A DNA stretch of 64,000 bases from Caballeronia sp. dw_19 (GTDB lineage Bacteria; Pseudomonadota; Gammaproteobacteria; Burkholderiales; Burkholderiaceae). Every line of letters begins with the position of its first letter. Within the stretch, counting starts at the first letter, position 1. This document shows, piece after piece, positions 17,407 to 26,193 of this stretch. The DNA is taken from the NCBI RefSeq assembly GCF_018449515.1, contig NZ_JAAVUQ010000019.1, forward strand, positions 97,841 to 161,840. The letters are read 5' to 3'. The notes beneath the pieces were generated by a model. That model worked only from the letters and a program-made list of their open reading frames with translations, was not told where the DNA came from and made no database searches. Both the position numbers and the translations under genes were made by a program.

Positions 17407-17439
17407 CCGGCGTTGCAGAGATTGAGGGGCGCCAATAGT

Positions 17440-17456
17440 TCGGGATGCTTATTTCG
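17440..17456 (+). repeat. 17-base direct repeat, copy 1
   Basis: TCGGGATGCTTATTTCG occurs here and again at 25710-25726 in the same orientation, 8.27 kb apart. The match ends abruptly on both sides. The copy is in non-coding DNA. A short perfect hairpin (GCCACC/GGTGGC) follows at 17483-17498. Confidence 0.7.
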
Positions 17457-17698
17457 TTAGACCGTTGGTATAGAGATCGTTGGCCACCAGACGGTGGCAA
17501 CTAACCGGCTAACTGGCTAACAAAGCGAAAGGCTGATAAGCGGAAAGAAGGAGGATTATGCAGAAACGACAACAACTATATACGCCAACCCCTTAATTAG
17601 CGGAAGCGAATAAGCCCATGTCGCCGCGCGAATGCGCGTTCGAACCCCGAGCTGCCGACTTTCCGTGAACTCAAAAGTCCAACGTTGGGAGAGTCACC

Positions 17699-17836
17699 AT
17701 GTACATCGGGCTGCTGGTCTCGCAGGTTCGGCAGGTTCAGGAAGTTCACTACCATCCTGACGAAGCATTGTTGATCGATGTCCCGCCCCCGCACCGGCTC
17801 GCGTTCTGGCAAAGAATCAGACGTTTGTTCGCGTGA
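17699..17836 (+). CDS. Very small hypothetical protein (45 residues)
   Basis: This ORF begins MYIGLLVSQVRQVQEVHYHP and ends RIRRLFA. A GGGAGAG ribosome-binding site lies close before the ATG, which is the main support. The frame is short enough to occur by chance. No domain or signal is seen. Confidence 0.4.
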   Translation: MYIGLLVSQVRQVQEVHYHPDEALLIDVPPPHRLAFWQRIRRLFA

Positions 17837-18109
17837 AGCTTGTCTGCGGGAGCGTCATCTAGTGAGTATTAAAACGTCGCAGCGATGCTTGCAAAAGCCG
17901 TTTCAGCCACCGGGAAGAAACGCATTCGCTGCGGCGTTCGGTTGCGGCGTCCGGTTTACCGGGCCAAGTTCCACGTTCGAAGTTTTCATTTCAACCCCCG
18001 CCAGCGCATTGACTTACGAAACAGTCAGCGAGTCGCCAGAAACACGCAGGGTTAGCGACGCAAGAGATTCGGCATGGTCCGGTCGACCGCAAAAACACGC
18101 GACGCCGGA

Positions 18110-18331
18110 TCAGCGAACGTCTCCATTGGAGGTGGGTTCGACAATCGATCGATCCGCAGCCTTGCGCTCGCCATTGGCGGCCGGCGATTGCTGCGGGTGG
18201 TCCCGTTCATATTTCTCGTTCTGTTGAACCACGCGGTCCAGCGCTCTTGGTCCATCGGCTTGGGCGCCAAACGATACGGCGGGCAGGATCACGACCGAAG
18301 CGGCAATAACCACGGACATAAGCTGTTTCAT
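18110..18331 (-). CDS. Small secreted hypothetical protein
   Basis: About 73 residues: a signal peptide of roughly 23 residues (MKQLMSVVIAASVVILPAVSFGA, cleaved near GAQA) and a short hydrophilic, charged remainder (QQNEKYERDHPQQ). The ATG at 18331 was chosen because it places the signal peptide at the N-terminus and has GGGAG upstream. It resembles the small periplasmic proteins with a DUF4148-like layout that are frequent in Burkholderia, but no domain can be claimed. Function unknown. Confidence 0.6.
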   Translation of the reverse strand: MKQLMSVVIAASVVILPAVSFGAQADGPRALDRVVQQNEKYERDHPQQSPAANGERKAADRSIVEPTSNGDVR

Positions 18332-18584
18332 GATGGGCTCCCGGACCACGCGTTTCATGCAAAGCGTTGCGCGCGTCGAGGAAGATAACGACCCGGCCAC
18401 TCTCGCACTTCCAACCTATACAAGAGAAATAGCCGTTCAGAACGTTGAGCGATCTCATTGTTCATGACGACGTCTGTGTACGGCTGGTATGACAAGAGTA
18501 GACGGAAATACTTAAAAAAACCTTGCAAATATCCGGTGAGTCGAACGAATGCACCGCTCGTGAATGGACAAGCTGCCGGGCTGG

Positions 18585-19946
18585 TTATCCGGCGTTCTCG
18601 GCATCCTCGGCATTCTCGGCGAGCTCAGGCCGCAGCATGGCGCGGCCCAGTAGCTTGCGGGCCTGATCGGTCTGGACATGCTCAAAGGCATCCTCGAAGT
18701 CATCGAGCTCCTGAGCGCCAAGTCCGACGTCCGGCGTAACGGCCACTTGCCGCCAGTCCATTACCGCGTCCAGGACTTCCCCAAGGATCCCCTTGGCCTG
18801 AGCGTCGGTCAGCGAAAAGTAGGCGCACGTATCCAGAAGCATCTGGACCGATTCAATGGGGCCCGCATCTTCAGTGAGCCACGTCTTGGACTCTCGTACC
18901 TTGCCGGGCATCGGGTTCACGTCGAACGCCGGTGAGATGCGCCACAGGCCGTTGCCGTCGTATAGAAAACCGAGGTTCTGCAGATGGTCGTCGGTGTTGG
19001 TGATGAGCAGGTTGAACATCAGGCGACGCCATAACTCTCGCGCGTCGTCGTCCGGATGCGAGCACTTTTGCTGCATGACATCGACGATCTCGGTGTACGC
19101 GTGGACATTCTGCCGCGAGGCCTGAAGCATGGACGCAGCCGAGAGATAAGGGACGCGCAGGTCGCCGTCCTCCCGGTCAAACCGTTCGATGATCGCGACT
19201 GGCGTGTCATTGAGGGTGACGCACCGGGCGTTGGCCGTCGTAATGCCGGCCTGACGCGCGAGCTTGAGCGCCAGCACTTCGGCCCGGGTGACATTGATGG
19301 TGTCATTGACGCTTGGAAACTTGCCGATGGCGAGCTTGCCGTTTTCATCCAGTACGGTGCATTTGGGGCGCATCCCGCCGAGCGAGGTGCCTTTGCCTTG
19401 CAAGTAGCGCAGGTCCTCAGTGGTTTCCCTGGTCGTCTCGACCGCACGCGTGGCCTTGTACATGCGTTCGAGCTCGATCATTGGCGGCGTTGTGCGCCGG
19501 CCTTCATCAACTGTCCTCAGATAGATCCCTTCCTTGCAAAGGCGAAGCGCGCCGATGCGGCTGAAGTCGTCCACTGCACACAGGTAGTCGAGTTCGTTCA
19601 GAGGGAGCAGGCGAGGATTGTCCTTGCGGGCCCGCGCGTGGATCCGGTTGATGACACGACGCCCCCATGCGTCAGGCGCCGTGTCGGCCAGTGCGAAGTG
19701 AAACACCGAGTCCACGGGGTTGGGCGCTCGACGTGGCTGATAGCCAGGTTCGAGAGGCAGGTCGGGCGAAACGTCAAACCGGTCGGGGTTGGTCAGCCAC
19801 GTCTCGTCATAAGCAAACTGCGACACTTCGCGCCGTCCCTGGCTTACGTAGTTCAGATGGCCGACAAGCGTACCTGTGGCCCCGAGGTGAACCTCCAGGG
19901 CGGTACTGATACCGGGCTTGCCGGACCTGGCAGGTTTGGTTTTCAT
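18585..19946 (-). CDS. hipA: HipA-family serine/threonine kinase toxin
   Basis: A 453-residue HipA-like kinase. An N-terminal HipA_N-type domain (about 15-150) precedes the kinase fold. Key elements are the phosphate loop SLGGMRPK (residues 188-195), the catalytic motif NTDDHLQN with D319 and N324, and DVNP at D342 corresponding to the metal-binding aspartate. The family phosphorylates aminoacyl-tRNA synthetases such as GltX and induces growth arrest and persistence. The antitoxin gene ends 12 bases upstream. The extreme C-terminus carries a short acidic repeat (AENAEDAENAG) encoded by near-identical 9-base units, unusual for the family. The symbol refers to the family; the target is not known. 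Confidence 0.9.
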   Translation of the reverse strand: MKTKPARSGKPGISTALEVHLGATGTLVGHLNYVSQGRREVSQFAYDETWLTNPDRFDVSPDLPLEPGYQPRRAPNPVDSVFHFALADTAPDAWGRRVINRIHARARKDNPRLLPLNELDYLCAVDDFSRIGALRLCKEGIYLRTVDEGRRTTPPMIELERMYKATRAVETTRETTEDLRYLQGKGTSLGGMRPKCTVLDENGKLAIGKFPSVNDTINVTRAEVLALKLARQAGITTANARCVTLNDTPVAIIERFDREDGDLRVPYLSAASMLQASRQNVHAYTEIVDVMQQKCSHPDDDARELWRRLMFNLLITNTDDHLQNLGFLYDGNGLWRISPAFDVNPMPGKVRESKTWLTEDAGPIESVQMLLDTCAYFSLTDAQAKGILGEVLDAVMDWRQVAVTPDVGLGAQELDDFEDAFEHVQTDQARKLLGRAMLRPELAENAEDAENAG

Positions 19947-19958
19947 TCGCTTATGCCG

Positions 19959-20336
19959 TTAGAACGCTTTGGTGGTTTTCTTGGCGGTTCGTACCCGCTG
20001 CGGTAGCTTTTCATCCATCAATGCAAGGCCGATATCGTCCTGGCCGCTGTCGAGGAGGTCATTGAGCCGCTGCAACTCACCGAAAAAATGGAGCGCTCGC
20101 ACGAGGAAATGCAACTGCACGTGCGGATCACCGTTCTCCATGCGCTTGACGGTATTGAGTCCGGCACCGATGCGCGCGGCGAGCGCTTGCTGCGTCAGCC
20201 CTCTGCGGCGGCGCGCTCGATTGAGGTCTTCGCCCAGCTTTGCGAGTGACCGCTGCACTGGAATGGGAAGCGGCTTACCGGCTTTACGGACTCCAGAAGG
20301 GCTTTTAAGGGATTTAGTAGACTCCATGTGGGCCAT
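19959..20336 (-). CDS. hipB: HipB-like XRE-family antitoxin
   Basis: About 125 residues with one Cro/C1-type helix-turn-helix at about 34-90 (LGEDLNRARRRRGLTQQAL, then AGLNTVKRMENGD). HipB proteins bind operators as dimers and neutralise HipA by holding it in an inactive form. It lies directly upstream of the kinase gene. Two in-frame starts are close together, 20336 (MAHM) and 20327 (MEST). A TATAAT-like -10 box overlaps the first, so the second, with little or no leader, may be the real one. Repeats and inverted repeats upstream look like operator material. Confidence 0.85.
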   Translation of the reverse strand: MAHMESTKSLKSPSGVRKAGKPLPIPVQRSLAKLGEDLNRARRRRGLTQQALAARIGAGLNTVKRMENGDPHVQLHFLVRALHFFGELQRLNDLLDSGQDDIGLALMDEKLPQRVRTAKKTTKAF

Positions 20337-20440
20337 TATAGCAATTTAAAGTGAACGTCATGTGATATTGCGTTTAAAGAACCCCACATGGGCTTTTAAA
20401 GGATTTTGTGGCCCTTATGAGGGTCTTTATAGGGATTCTG
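20299..20440. promoter_or_regulatory. Repeat-rich putative operator region of hipBA
   Basis: An 18-of-20 match links GGGCTTTTAAGGGATTTAGT (20299-20318, inside the hipB 5' end) with GGGCTTTTAAAGGATTTTGT (20390-20409). A weaker third relative starts near 20421. An exact inverted pair, CCATGTGGG (20324-20332) and CCCACATGG (20383-20391), brackets the start region. Several spaced operators are typical of hipBA promoters. Confidence 0.5.
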
Positions 20441-20773
20441 GTACTTGGCAGCAAGTTCTTCGTTTCCGGTGGTTTTCTCACCGTTTCGACACGCCCAGGC
20501 AGAGGAGATCAGACTCTCGCATTCGCCTCCATCGGCCCGTTGGCACAGACACGCCAACGCCTTGCACGATTGCAGGCGCTTGCGAACGATCCGCTCTCGT
20601 TGCTAATCGCCAGATCGGTTTCGTTTATCCCGGAAGAGGTTTCGTTAGTCTGCAACCAAAAGAAAACGTCATTGAAAAAAACGTGAGCGCGTGTTTAAGT
20701 GCCCGCTGAACGTCGTTTTTCTCGCTCGCCACGAGCGTCACGCGACGGACCTTGGCCGCCAACGTGAATTTCA
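20441..20773. other. Intergenic region, hipBA / MFS
   Basis: About 333 bases beyond the hipBA repeats and before the sugar-efflux MFS gene. Short open frames exist, but none has a recognisable domain. It presumably holds the MFS promoter. Confidence 0.4.
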
Positions 20774-22096
20774 ATGAACGCCGTATTCAAGACTTTTCTC
20801 GCGCTGATCCGTCTTCCCGGTTATCCCGGCATTTCCCTCGCAATGTTCCTGTCAGGCATCGCGTCCTCATTCGCGGTGCCGTACACGTCGCTGTTCGGCG
20901 CGACCGAGGCGCACATGACGCCGGTTCGGCTAGGCATCTTCATGACGCTGACCGCGGTGAGCAGTGTGATCGTGAGTACCTATCTCGGACGTATCGCCGA
21001 TCGCCGGACCGATAAAAAACGCATTGTGTTGCTATCCATCGCGGGGTCGGCGCTGGGTTACGCATTGCTGTGCGTCACGCGCAACTACGTGTTGCTGACG
21101 ATCTTCGGCTGTGTCTTCCTGAGCATCGGCGCGGCGGTGTTCCCGCAACTTTTCACGTTCGGCAAAGCGAGGCTGCACGCGGAAGGCATCGAACATACCG
21201 AACTGCCGATGGCCACCTTGCGCACCACACTGTCCTGCGCGTGGGTGTTCGGCCCGGCGGTGGGCGCGATCGTACTGGGGGTATCGGGATTTAATGGACT
21301 GTTCTTGTCGGCGGCGGGCGCGTTCGCGGTGGCTGGTTTCATCGTGCTGTGCATGCGTGAACCCAAGGCCTATGACACCTTTGAAGCCGCCGATAAAACC
21401 ACCAGCGAAATTCCGCCGCAAGCCAAAAACGCGCATGTATATGCCGCGCTGGTGAGTTTTACGCTGATCGGCATGGGCTCGGCGATCGCGACCATCATGC
21501 TGCCGGTGCTGATTGTCGATCAGCTGCACGGCACGACCGCGCACGTCGCGCAGATGGTCGGCCTTGGCGCGTTCGCCGAGATTCCGATGATGCTCTTTCT
21601 CGGCGGTGCGTCCCGGCGCATCAACAAGGCGAACATGATCGCGTTCGCGTCGCTGTCGCATATCGTGTATTTCGCGGGCATCGCGCTCGCGCCCAACCTG
21701 TGGGTGCTCGTGCCGCTACAGATTCTTAACGCCGTCGTGGTCGCGGTGACGTCATGTCTTGGCATGTCGTACTTTCAGGAACTGATGCCTGGCGCGCTGG
21801 CCCGGGCGACCACGCTGTTTTTCAACACCATGCGCACCGGCTCCGTGCTGGCGGGCGTTGCGTCGGGATTCGTGGCAGCAACGTGGGGTTATCGCGCGGT
21901 GTTCATGTTTTGCGTGTTGCTGGCATCTACCGCGTCGATTGTGCTGTTCATTTTTAACTATCAACGCGGTGCGAAGATTTTCTTCGATCCCACCCGGGAA
22001 TCTGCCGCCGAAGGCAACGCGGTCACCTCGGTGGTCGCCGTTGGCGAGCAAAACGGAAGCCGTGTCATAACAATGGTTGATAACGAGTCTATTTAG
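20774..22096 (+). CDS. MFS sugar efflux transporter (SET family-like)
   Basis: A 440-residue polytopic membrane protein with about 12 segments. The start (FLSGIASSFAVPYTSLF) and the loop motif GRIADRRTDKKR resemble SetA/SotB-type sugar efflux pumps, which export lactose, glucose analogues or other sugars. LFFNTMRTGSVLAG in the second half is also SET-like. The C-terminal 35 residues are hydrophilic. Exact substrate unknown. It stands alone, convergent with and overlapping by 4 bases the small proline-rich ORF downstream. Confidence 0.82.
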   Translation: MNAVFKTFLALIRLPGYPGISLAMFLSGIASSFAVPYTSLFGATEAHMTPVRLGIFMTLTAVSSVIVSTYLGRIADRRTDKKRIVLLSIAGSALGYALLCVTRNYVLLTIFGCVFLSIGAAVFPQLFTFGKARLHAEGIEHTELPMATLRTTLSCAWVFGPAVGAIVLGVSGFNGLFLSAAGAFAVAGFIVLCMREPKAYDTFEAADKTTSEIPPQAKNAHVYAALVSFTLIGMGSAIATIMLPVLIVDQLHGTTAHVAQMVGLGAFAEIPMMLFLGGASRRINKANMIAFASLSHIVYFAGIALAPNLWVLVPLQILNAVVVAVTSCLGMSYFQELMPGALARATTLFFNTMRTGSVLAGVASGFVAATWGYRAVFMFCVLLASTASIVLFIFNYQRGAKIFFDPTRESAAEGNAVTSVVAVGEQNGSRVITMVDNESI

Positions 22097-22272
22097 ATAG
22101 GATGCCCATCCGGTGGCGCGTCGGGATGCTGTGGCTCATCCGGCCGATGTCCGGGCGACGGCGGCGACAGCGGGTCTGCCTCGGGATCGCGGTTTGGATC
22201 GGCGAGCGGGTCGGGGATGGGGTTGGTCTGCATGTCGTATCTCGGGTACTGGAAGTTGTTCACGTGGTTCAT
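22093..22272 (-). CDS. Small proline/aspartate-rich hypothetical protein
   Basis: A 59-residue protein: MNHVNNFQYPRYDMQTNP, then a tail of repeated PDP, DPN and PEADP units rich in proline and aspartate. Proteins of this plan are common in Burkholderia relatives, but no role is known. GAGG is placed upstream of the ATG at 22272. It has no signal peptide and is probably disordered. The low-complexity composition lowers certainty. Confidence 0.5.
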   Translation of the reverse strand: MNHVNNFQYPRYDMQTNPIPDPLADPNRDPEADPLSPPSPGHRPDEPQHPDAPPDGHPI

Positions 22273-22505
22273 GAGTGCGCCTCGGTTTGTTCTGTCGTCG
22301 ATAGTGAATGCCGTGTCCTCCAGCATAGACGCATGCGGACTGAAAGGCAGGTCCGCAAACTCTGGCCGTGCACGTTAAACACGGCCGGGCGCCATGCGGG
22401 CAACGGTTCACGCCTGATGGCTCGCGTCCCGCAGCCCGATGGCAATTAAAGGAGTGCCGCTTTCATCCCCGGGACGTCCCTCTAGCTACTACCTTCAGAC
22501 TACCT

Positions 22506-24797
22506 TCAGGCCGCCATTTTCCGCAGGCGCACAGGGATCGCCTTGGCCGCCGGCACCTTGCTGCGTTTCGCGTGATGCGACACCGGTATCAGACGATTGC
22601 ACTCCGGGTAATAGCCCATCACACAGCCGGCGGGGATGTCGAACGCATGCACGCGCAGACCGCCCAATTCGCGCAATACCTCATCCTGCGCGACTGTGAT
22701 TGCCGTGACCGCGTCGTTTTCGGCTAAGCCCAGCCGGGTCATATCGGCTTGATTCATCAGCAGCACGTCACGCGTGTCATACACGCCGCGGAAACGGTCA
22801 TCGAGCGAATACACAGTCGTATTGAACTGGCTGTCGCCGCGTGTGGTCATCAGACGCAGCGTGCGTTCGCCGTCGAAGTCCATGTCCGGGTCTTCACCGA
22901 AACCATCCGGCACGATGAAATTCGCCTTGCCGGTTTTTGTTTTCCACTCGCGTTTCGCAGCCGGCAACGGCCGATGAAAACCACCAGGCTGCGTCATGCG
23001 CCGGTTGAAATCCTTGAACTGCTCGGGGTAGGTGCGCTCGATGGCATCACGAACCAGCCCGTAATTGCCTACCCACGCATCCCAGTCGACATTTGGATTC
23101 GGCGGCAGGATCGCCTTCGCCAGCCCGGCGACAATAGCCGGCTCCGACAGCAAGTGTTCACTCGCCGGCTCAGCCATTCCCTTCGATGCGTGAATGCACG
23201 CCGTGCTGTCCTCCACGGTCACCGTCTGCTCGCCGCTCGCCTGCCGGTCCATCTCGATCCGGCCAATACAGGGCAGCAAATATGCCGCGCGCCCGTGCAC
23301 GATATGGCTGCGGTTCAGCTTGGTCGCGATCTGCACGGTGAGCGGCAGTTGCATCCACGCCGGGTCCATTACGCCCTGATCGGGAGTTGCGCGCGCGAAA
23401 TTGCCACCGAGCCCGATAAACGCGTCGAGATTGCCGTCCCTGACGGCCTCGCAGGTATCCACGGTGGTCAAGCCGGTTTCCTGGGGCGGCTCGAATTGAT
23501 ACAGATCCTTGAGCTTGTCCATGGGGACGAGCTCAGGTTTTTCGGTGATGCCAACGGTTCGCTGCCCCTGCACGTTCGAGTGGCCGCGAATCGGGCAGAT
23601 CCCGGCTCCCTTCTTGCCGATATTGCCGCCAAGCAGCATCAGGTTCGTGAGCATCTGCACGGCAAGCACGCCTTCCCGATGCTGCGTGATGCCCATGCCG
23701 TACAAGATGATCACGGCCTTCGCGCGCGCATATTCGGCCGCGGCCGCTTCGAGTGCGGAGCGGGTTAGCGCTGACATCGACTCGATCTCTTTCCAGTCGG
23801 CGGCCCGCATGGCGTCGGCGAACGCGTCGAAACCGTGCGTATGTTCCGCGATGAAATCCGCATCCAGCACGCGTGGTTTGTAGGCTGCACGGGCTTTGTC
23901 GTCGGCTTCTATCAGCGACTTGCAAATGCCCGTGATCGCCGCTATGTCGCCGCCGATCTTCACCTGATGGTATTGCGTGCTGATGCAGGTTTCCTCGGTC
24001 GAAAGCATTTCCTTTGGCGACTGCGGGTTCGCGAAGCTCACCAGCCCGCGCTCGCGCAATGGATTGAACGTGATGATCTGCGCATTGCGTTTTCGCGCTT
24101 CTTGCAGCGGATGCAGCATGCGAGGCGCGTTTGTGCCGGTGTTGTGGCCGAAGAAAAACAGGCAGTCAGCGTGCTCGAAGTCCTCGAGCGTCACTGTTCC
24201 AACCGGCACGCCGATGGTGTCGGGCAACGCCACCGACGTGCTCTCGTGGCACATGTTCGAACTGTCCGGCAGGTTGTTGCAACCGTATAAACGGGCAAGC
24301 AGCGCGTACATGTAGGAGGTTTCCAGCGACGCGCGGCCCGATGCGTAGAACACCACGCGTTTCGGATCGAAGCTGCGAAGCTTTTCGCCGATCTCATCGA
24401 AGGCTTGTTGCCACGGGATGGGCAGATAGCGATCGGTCGCGGCGTCGTAGCGCATGGGGTGGGTCAGCCGGCCTTGCGACTCGAGCTCGAAATCGCTCCA
24501 GGCTTCCAGCGCGGCCAAGGTGTGGTGGTCGAAGAACTCGGGCGTCGCGCGTTTGGTCGTGATTTCCCAGGCGGTGGCTTTTGCGCCGTTTTCGCAGAAC
24601 TCGAACAGATGCGGATCGGCTGGTTTAGCCCACGAGCAACTCACGCACGCAAAACCGTCCGGCTTGTTCTGCTTGAATAGCACCCGCGTGCCGTTCACGG
24701 CGACGTGCTCTCGCATAAGTATCGATGAAACGGCTTTGACCGAGCCCCAGCCGCCGGCCGGATGGTCGTATTGCTCGATGCGAGGTTGCTTGCTCAT
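22506..24797 (-). CDS. FdhF/YdeP-family molybdopterin oxidoreductase
   Basis: A 763-residue protein of the formate dehydrogenase H/DMSO reductase superfamily, YdeP subgroup. It begins with the YdeP-like stretch IEQYDHPAGGWGSVKAV and has a CVSC pair (C51, C54) in place of the full cysteine set that holds a 4Fe-4S cluster in FdhF. This is the normal state for YdeP. Later motifs GMGITQHREGV, GNIGKKGAGICPIRGHSNVQG and TRGDSQFNTTVYS bind the bis-MGD cofactor. In E. coli YdeP contributes to acid resistance, but its reaction is unknown. The ATG at 24797 (MSKQP) was preferred over the in-frame start at 24947. Confidence 0.9.
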   Translation of the reverse strand: MSKQPRIEQYDHPAGGWGSVKAVSSILMREHVAVNGTRVLFKQNKPDGFACVSCSWAKPADPHLFEFCENGAKATAWEITTKRATPEFFDHHTLAALEAWSDFELESQGRLTHPMRYDAATDRYLPIPWQQAFDEIGEKLRSFDPKRVVFYASGRASLETSYMYALLARLYGCNNLPDSSNMCHESTSVALPDTIGVPVGTVTLEDFEHADCLFFFGHNTGTNAPRMLHPLQEARKRNAQIITFNPLRERGLVSFANPQSPKEMLSTEETCISTQYHQVKIGGDIAAITGICKSLIEADDKARAAYKPRVLDADFIAEHTHGFDAFADAMRAADWKEIESMSALTRSALEAAAAEYARAKAVIILYGMGITQHREGVLAVQMLTNLMLLGGNIGKKGAGICPIRGHSNVQGQRTVGITEKPELVPMDKLKDLYQFEPPQETGLTTVDTCEAVRDGNLDAFIGLGGNFARATPDQGVMDPAWMQLPLTVQIATKLNRSHIVHGRAAYLLPCIGRIEMDRQASGEQTVTVEDSTACIHASKGMAEPASEHLLSEPAIVAGLAKAILPPNPNVDWDAWVGNYGLVRDAIERTYPEQFKDFNRRMTQPGGFHRPLPAAKREWKTKTGKANFIVPDGFGEDPDMDFDGERTLRLMTTRGDSQFNTTVYSLDDRFRGVYDTRDVLLMNQADMTRLGLAENDAVTAITVAQDEVLRELGGLRVHAFDIPAGCVMGYYPECNRLIPVSHHAKRSKVPAAKAIPVRLRKMAA

Positions 24798-24896
24798 GGC
24801 TGTGTCGCTCCGCGGGTGAACAGGGCGAACGGCGGGAATGCGTTCGCGGACGTAATTCATCCAGCAAAAAACAGACTCGCCGCGCGAGCATAAAAA

Positions 24897-24936
24897 TGAA
24901 AGCCGCCGGCCCGCGAATGCGGGGCGGCGGCTTTCA
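24897..24936 (-). terminator. Intrinsic terminator, minus strand
   Basis: A perfect 11-base stem (TGAAAGCCGCC with its complement) and an 18-base loop, followed on the minus strand by TTTTT. It lies about 90 bases beyond the stop of the membrane protein gene to its right and ahead of the YdeP-like gene. Confidence 0.8.
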
Positions 24937-25024
24937 AATTCGTTCACATCCGGATTTTCACCCGGTAAACGGTGTTTTTTTGCGATGTCTTTCGCCGCGG
25001 TTTATCCGGCGAAACGCACGACGA

Positions 25025-25522
25025 TCAGCTTTCTGCCGGTTCCAGACCTTCGGCTTGCGGTTTGAATGCATCGGCGCGACGGCGAATTTCTTCCGCTTCC
25101 ACGGTCACGAACGTCCGGTTGTCGGCGGCGAGGGCGTTTTGATACGAGATGCCTTCGGGGACACGATGCAGCAGCGCGCGCAGCTCACCCTGGGTGGTCT
25201 GTTCGACAGGTTCGTAGTTGTAGAGCCGCAGCGTGAGTTCCGTGCGCTCATGCAGCAGGAACAGGCACGCCGCAAACACCGCCACGCCGACCACTTCCTG
25301 GGCACCGAAACTGAAGTCGTCGGGGATGGACGAGAACGGCAGCACGGCGACGACGATCACACCCAAGATAGCCAGCGCGATGGTCGCATGGAGGAAAAAT
25401 TGCGCGCGCCCGACGATGCGGTCGTGTTCCGCCTTGAGTTGCCCGGCGGATCTCGGAACGAGCGCCGCGTGGCCTTGTTTTTGCCGACGGTGCTGGAGTG
25501 CTGAAAGCGGAAGGGCGGCCAT
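25025..25522 (-). CDS. Hypothetical inner-membrane protein
   Basis: About 165 residues. Two hydrophobic segments are visible: roughly 45-65 (FFLHATIALAILGVIVVAVLPF) and 75-92 (VVGVAVFAACLFLLH). A charged cytoplasmic tail (EEIRRRADAFKPQAEG) follows. No family was recognised. Its N-terminus is rich in Gln and Arg. Start uncertain: MAALPLS at 25522 is the first in-frame methionine, with no strong ribosome-binding site. It is followed by a strong terminator and appears monocistronic. Confidence 0.65.
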   Translation of the reverse strand: MAALPLSALQHRRQKQGHAALVPRSAGQLKAEHDRIVGRAQFFLHATIALAILGVIVVAVLPFSSIPDDFSFGAQEVVGVAVFAACLFLLHERTELTLRLYNYEPVEQTTQGELRALLHRVPEGISYQNALAADNRTFVTVEAEEIRRRADAFKPQAEGLEPAES

Positions 25523-25709
25523 GGAGTCGGTTGCCTTGAAAATCGTCGCCAGGATTGGCGCTGTCCACGGGTTAACGCCAAGCTTTCAGGAAAGTTGACT
25601 CTGGTTACGTGTTGTTTCAGTTGGATCTCAAAATGTTTCGGGCGGTTTTACTCGTTAGCCATTCGGACAGCTATCAGAGGTCGATTGCTCGTGTGTAATA
25701 TTTACCACG

Positions 25710-25726
25710 TCGGGATGCTTATTTCG
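25710..25726 (+). repeat. 17-base direct repeat, copy 2
   Basis: This is an exact second copy of TCGGGATGCTTATTTCG (first at 17440-17456). It lies 48 bases upstream of the DUF4160 gene, in non-coding DNA. The pair brackets hipBA, the sugar-efflux MFS and the YdeP-like gene. Confidence 0.7.
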
Positions 25727-25773
25727 CCGATAGTTGTTAGCAACCTTCGCGCAAACAAGGGAGAATAAAATCG

Positions 25774-26193
25774 ATGAAAGTGGGTCAATATAAGGGGAGG
25801 CGAATCGCTGTGCTCACAAGAGACGAGCATTGTCCGCCGCATGTGCATCTGGATGGCGGCGACTGGTCCGCACGGTTTGAATTTTCGTTCTGGCACAACG
25901 GGGTGAGTCTGTTGGATGTCATTCCGGATACCGCCAGGGTGCCTTCTCAAGTGAAAAGCGACGTCATTGCCATTGTCAAGGATCGCTTGCCCGTGGCCAG
26001 GGAAAGTTGGATGGAAGCTATAAAAAACACCTGCCTGGAAAATCAGGCGTGGGACGACGCAAAACAGTACGTTGTGAAGCCGAATCTGGCGGGAAGGACG
26101 CTGGTCAACATCCAGGCGGGAACGTACGATCCCGCCGAGCGTCTGACTGTGCTGCACTTGGCAGACCGCACGCAAGTAGGGATCAAGTTATGA
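25774..26193 (+). CDS. DUF4160-like protein, possible toxin-antitoxin partner
   Basis: A 139-residue protein whose start (KGRRIAVLTRDEHCPPHVHL) carries the DUF4160 signature EHxPPHVH. The remainder is unlike the short classic DUF4160 proteins and may be a longer variant. Genes of this type are usually paired with a DUF2442 gene, as here, and have been proposed as toxin-antitoxin-like modules. The biochemical activity is unknown. Its stop overlaps the start of the partner by 4 bases (ATGA). Base composition is less GC-rich than neighbours. Confidence 0.72.
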   Translation: MKVGQYKGRRIAVLTRDEHCPPHVHLDGGDWSARFEFSFWHNGVSLLDVIPDTARVPSQVKSDVIAIVKDRLPVARESWMEAIKNTCLENQAWDDAKQYVVKPNLAGRTLVNIQAGTYDPAERLTVLHLADRTQVGIKL

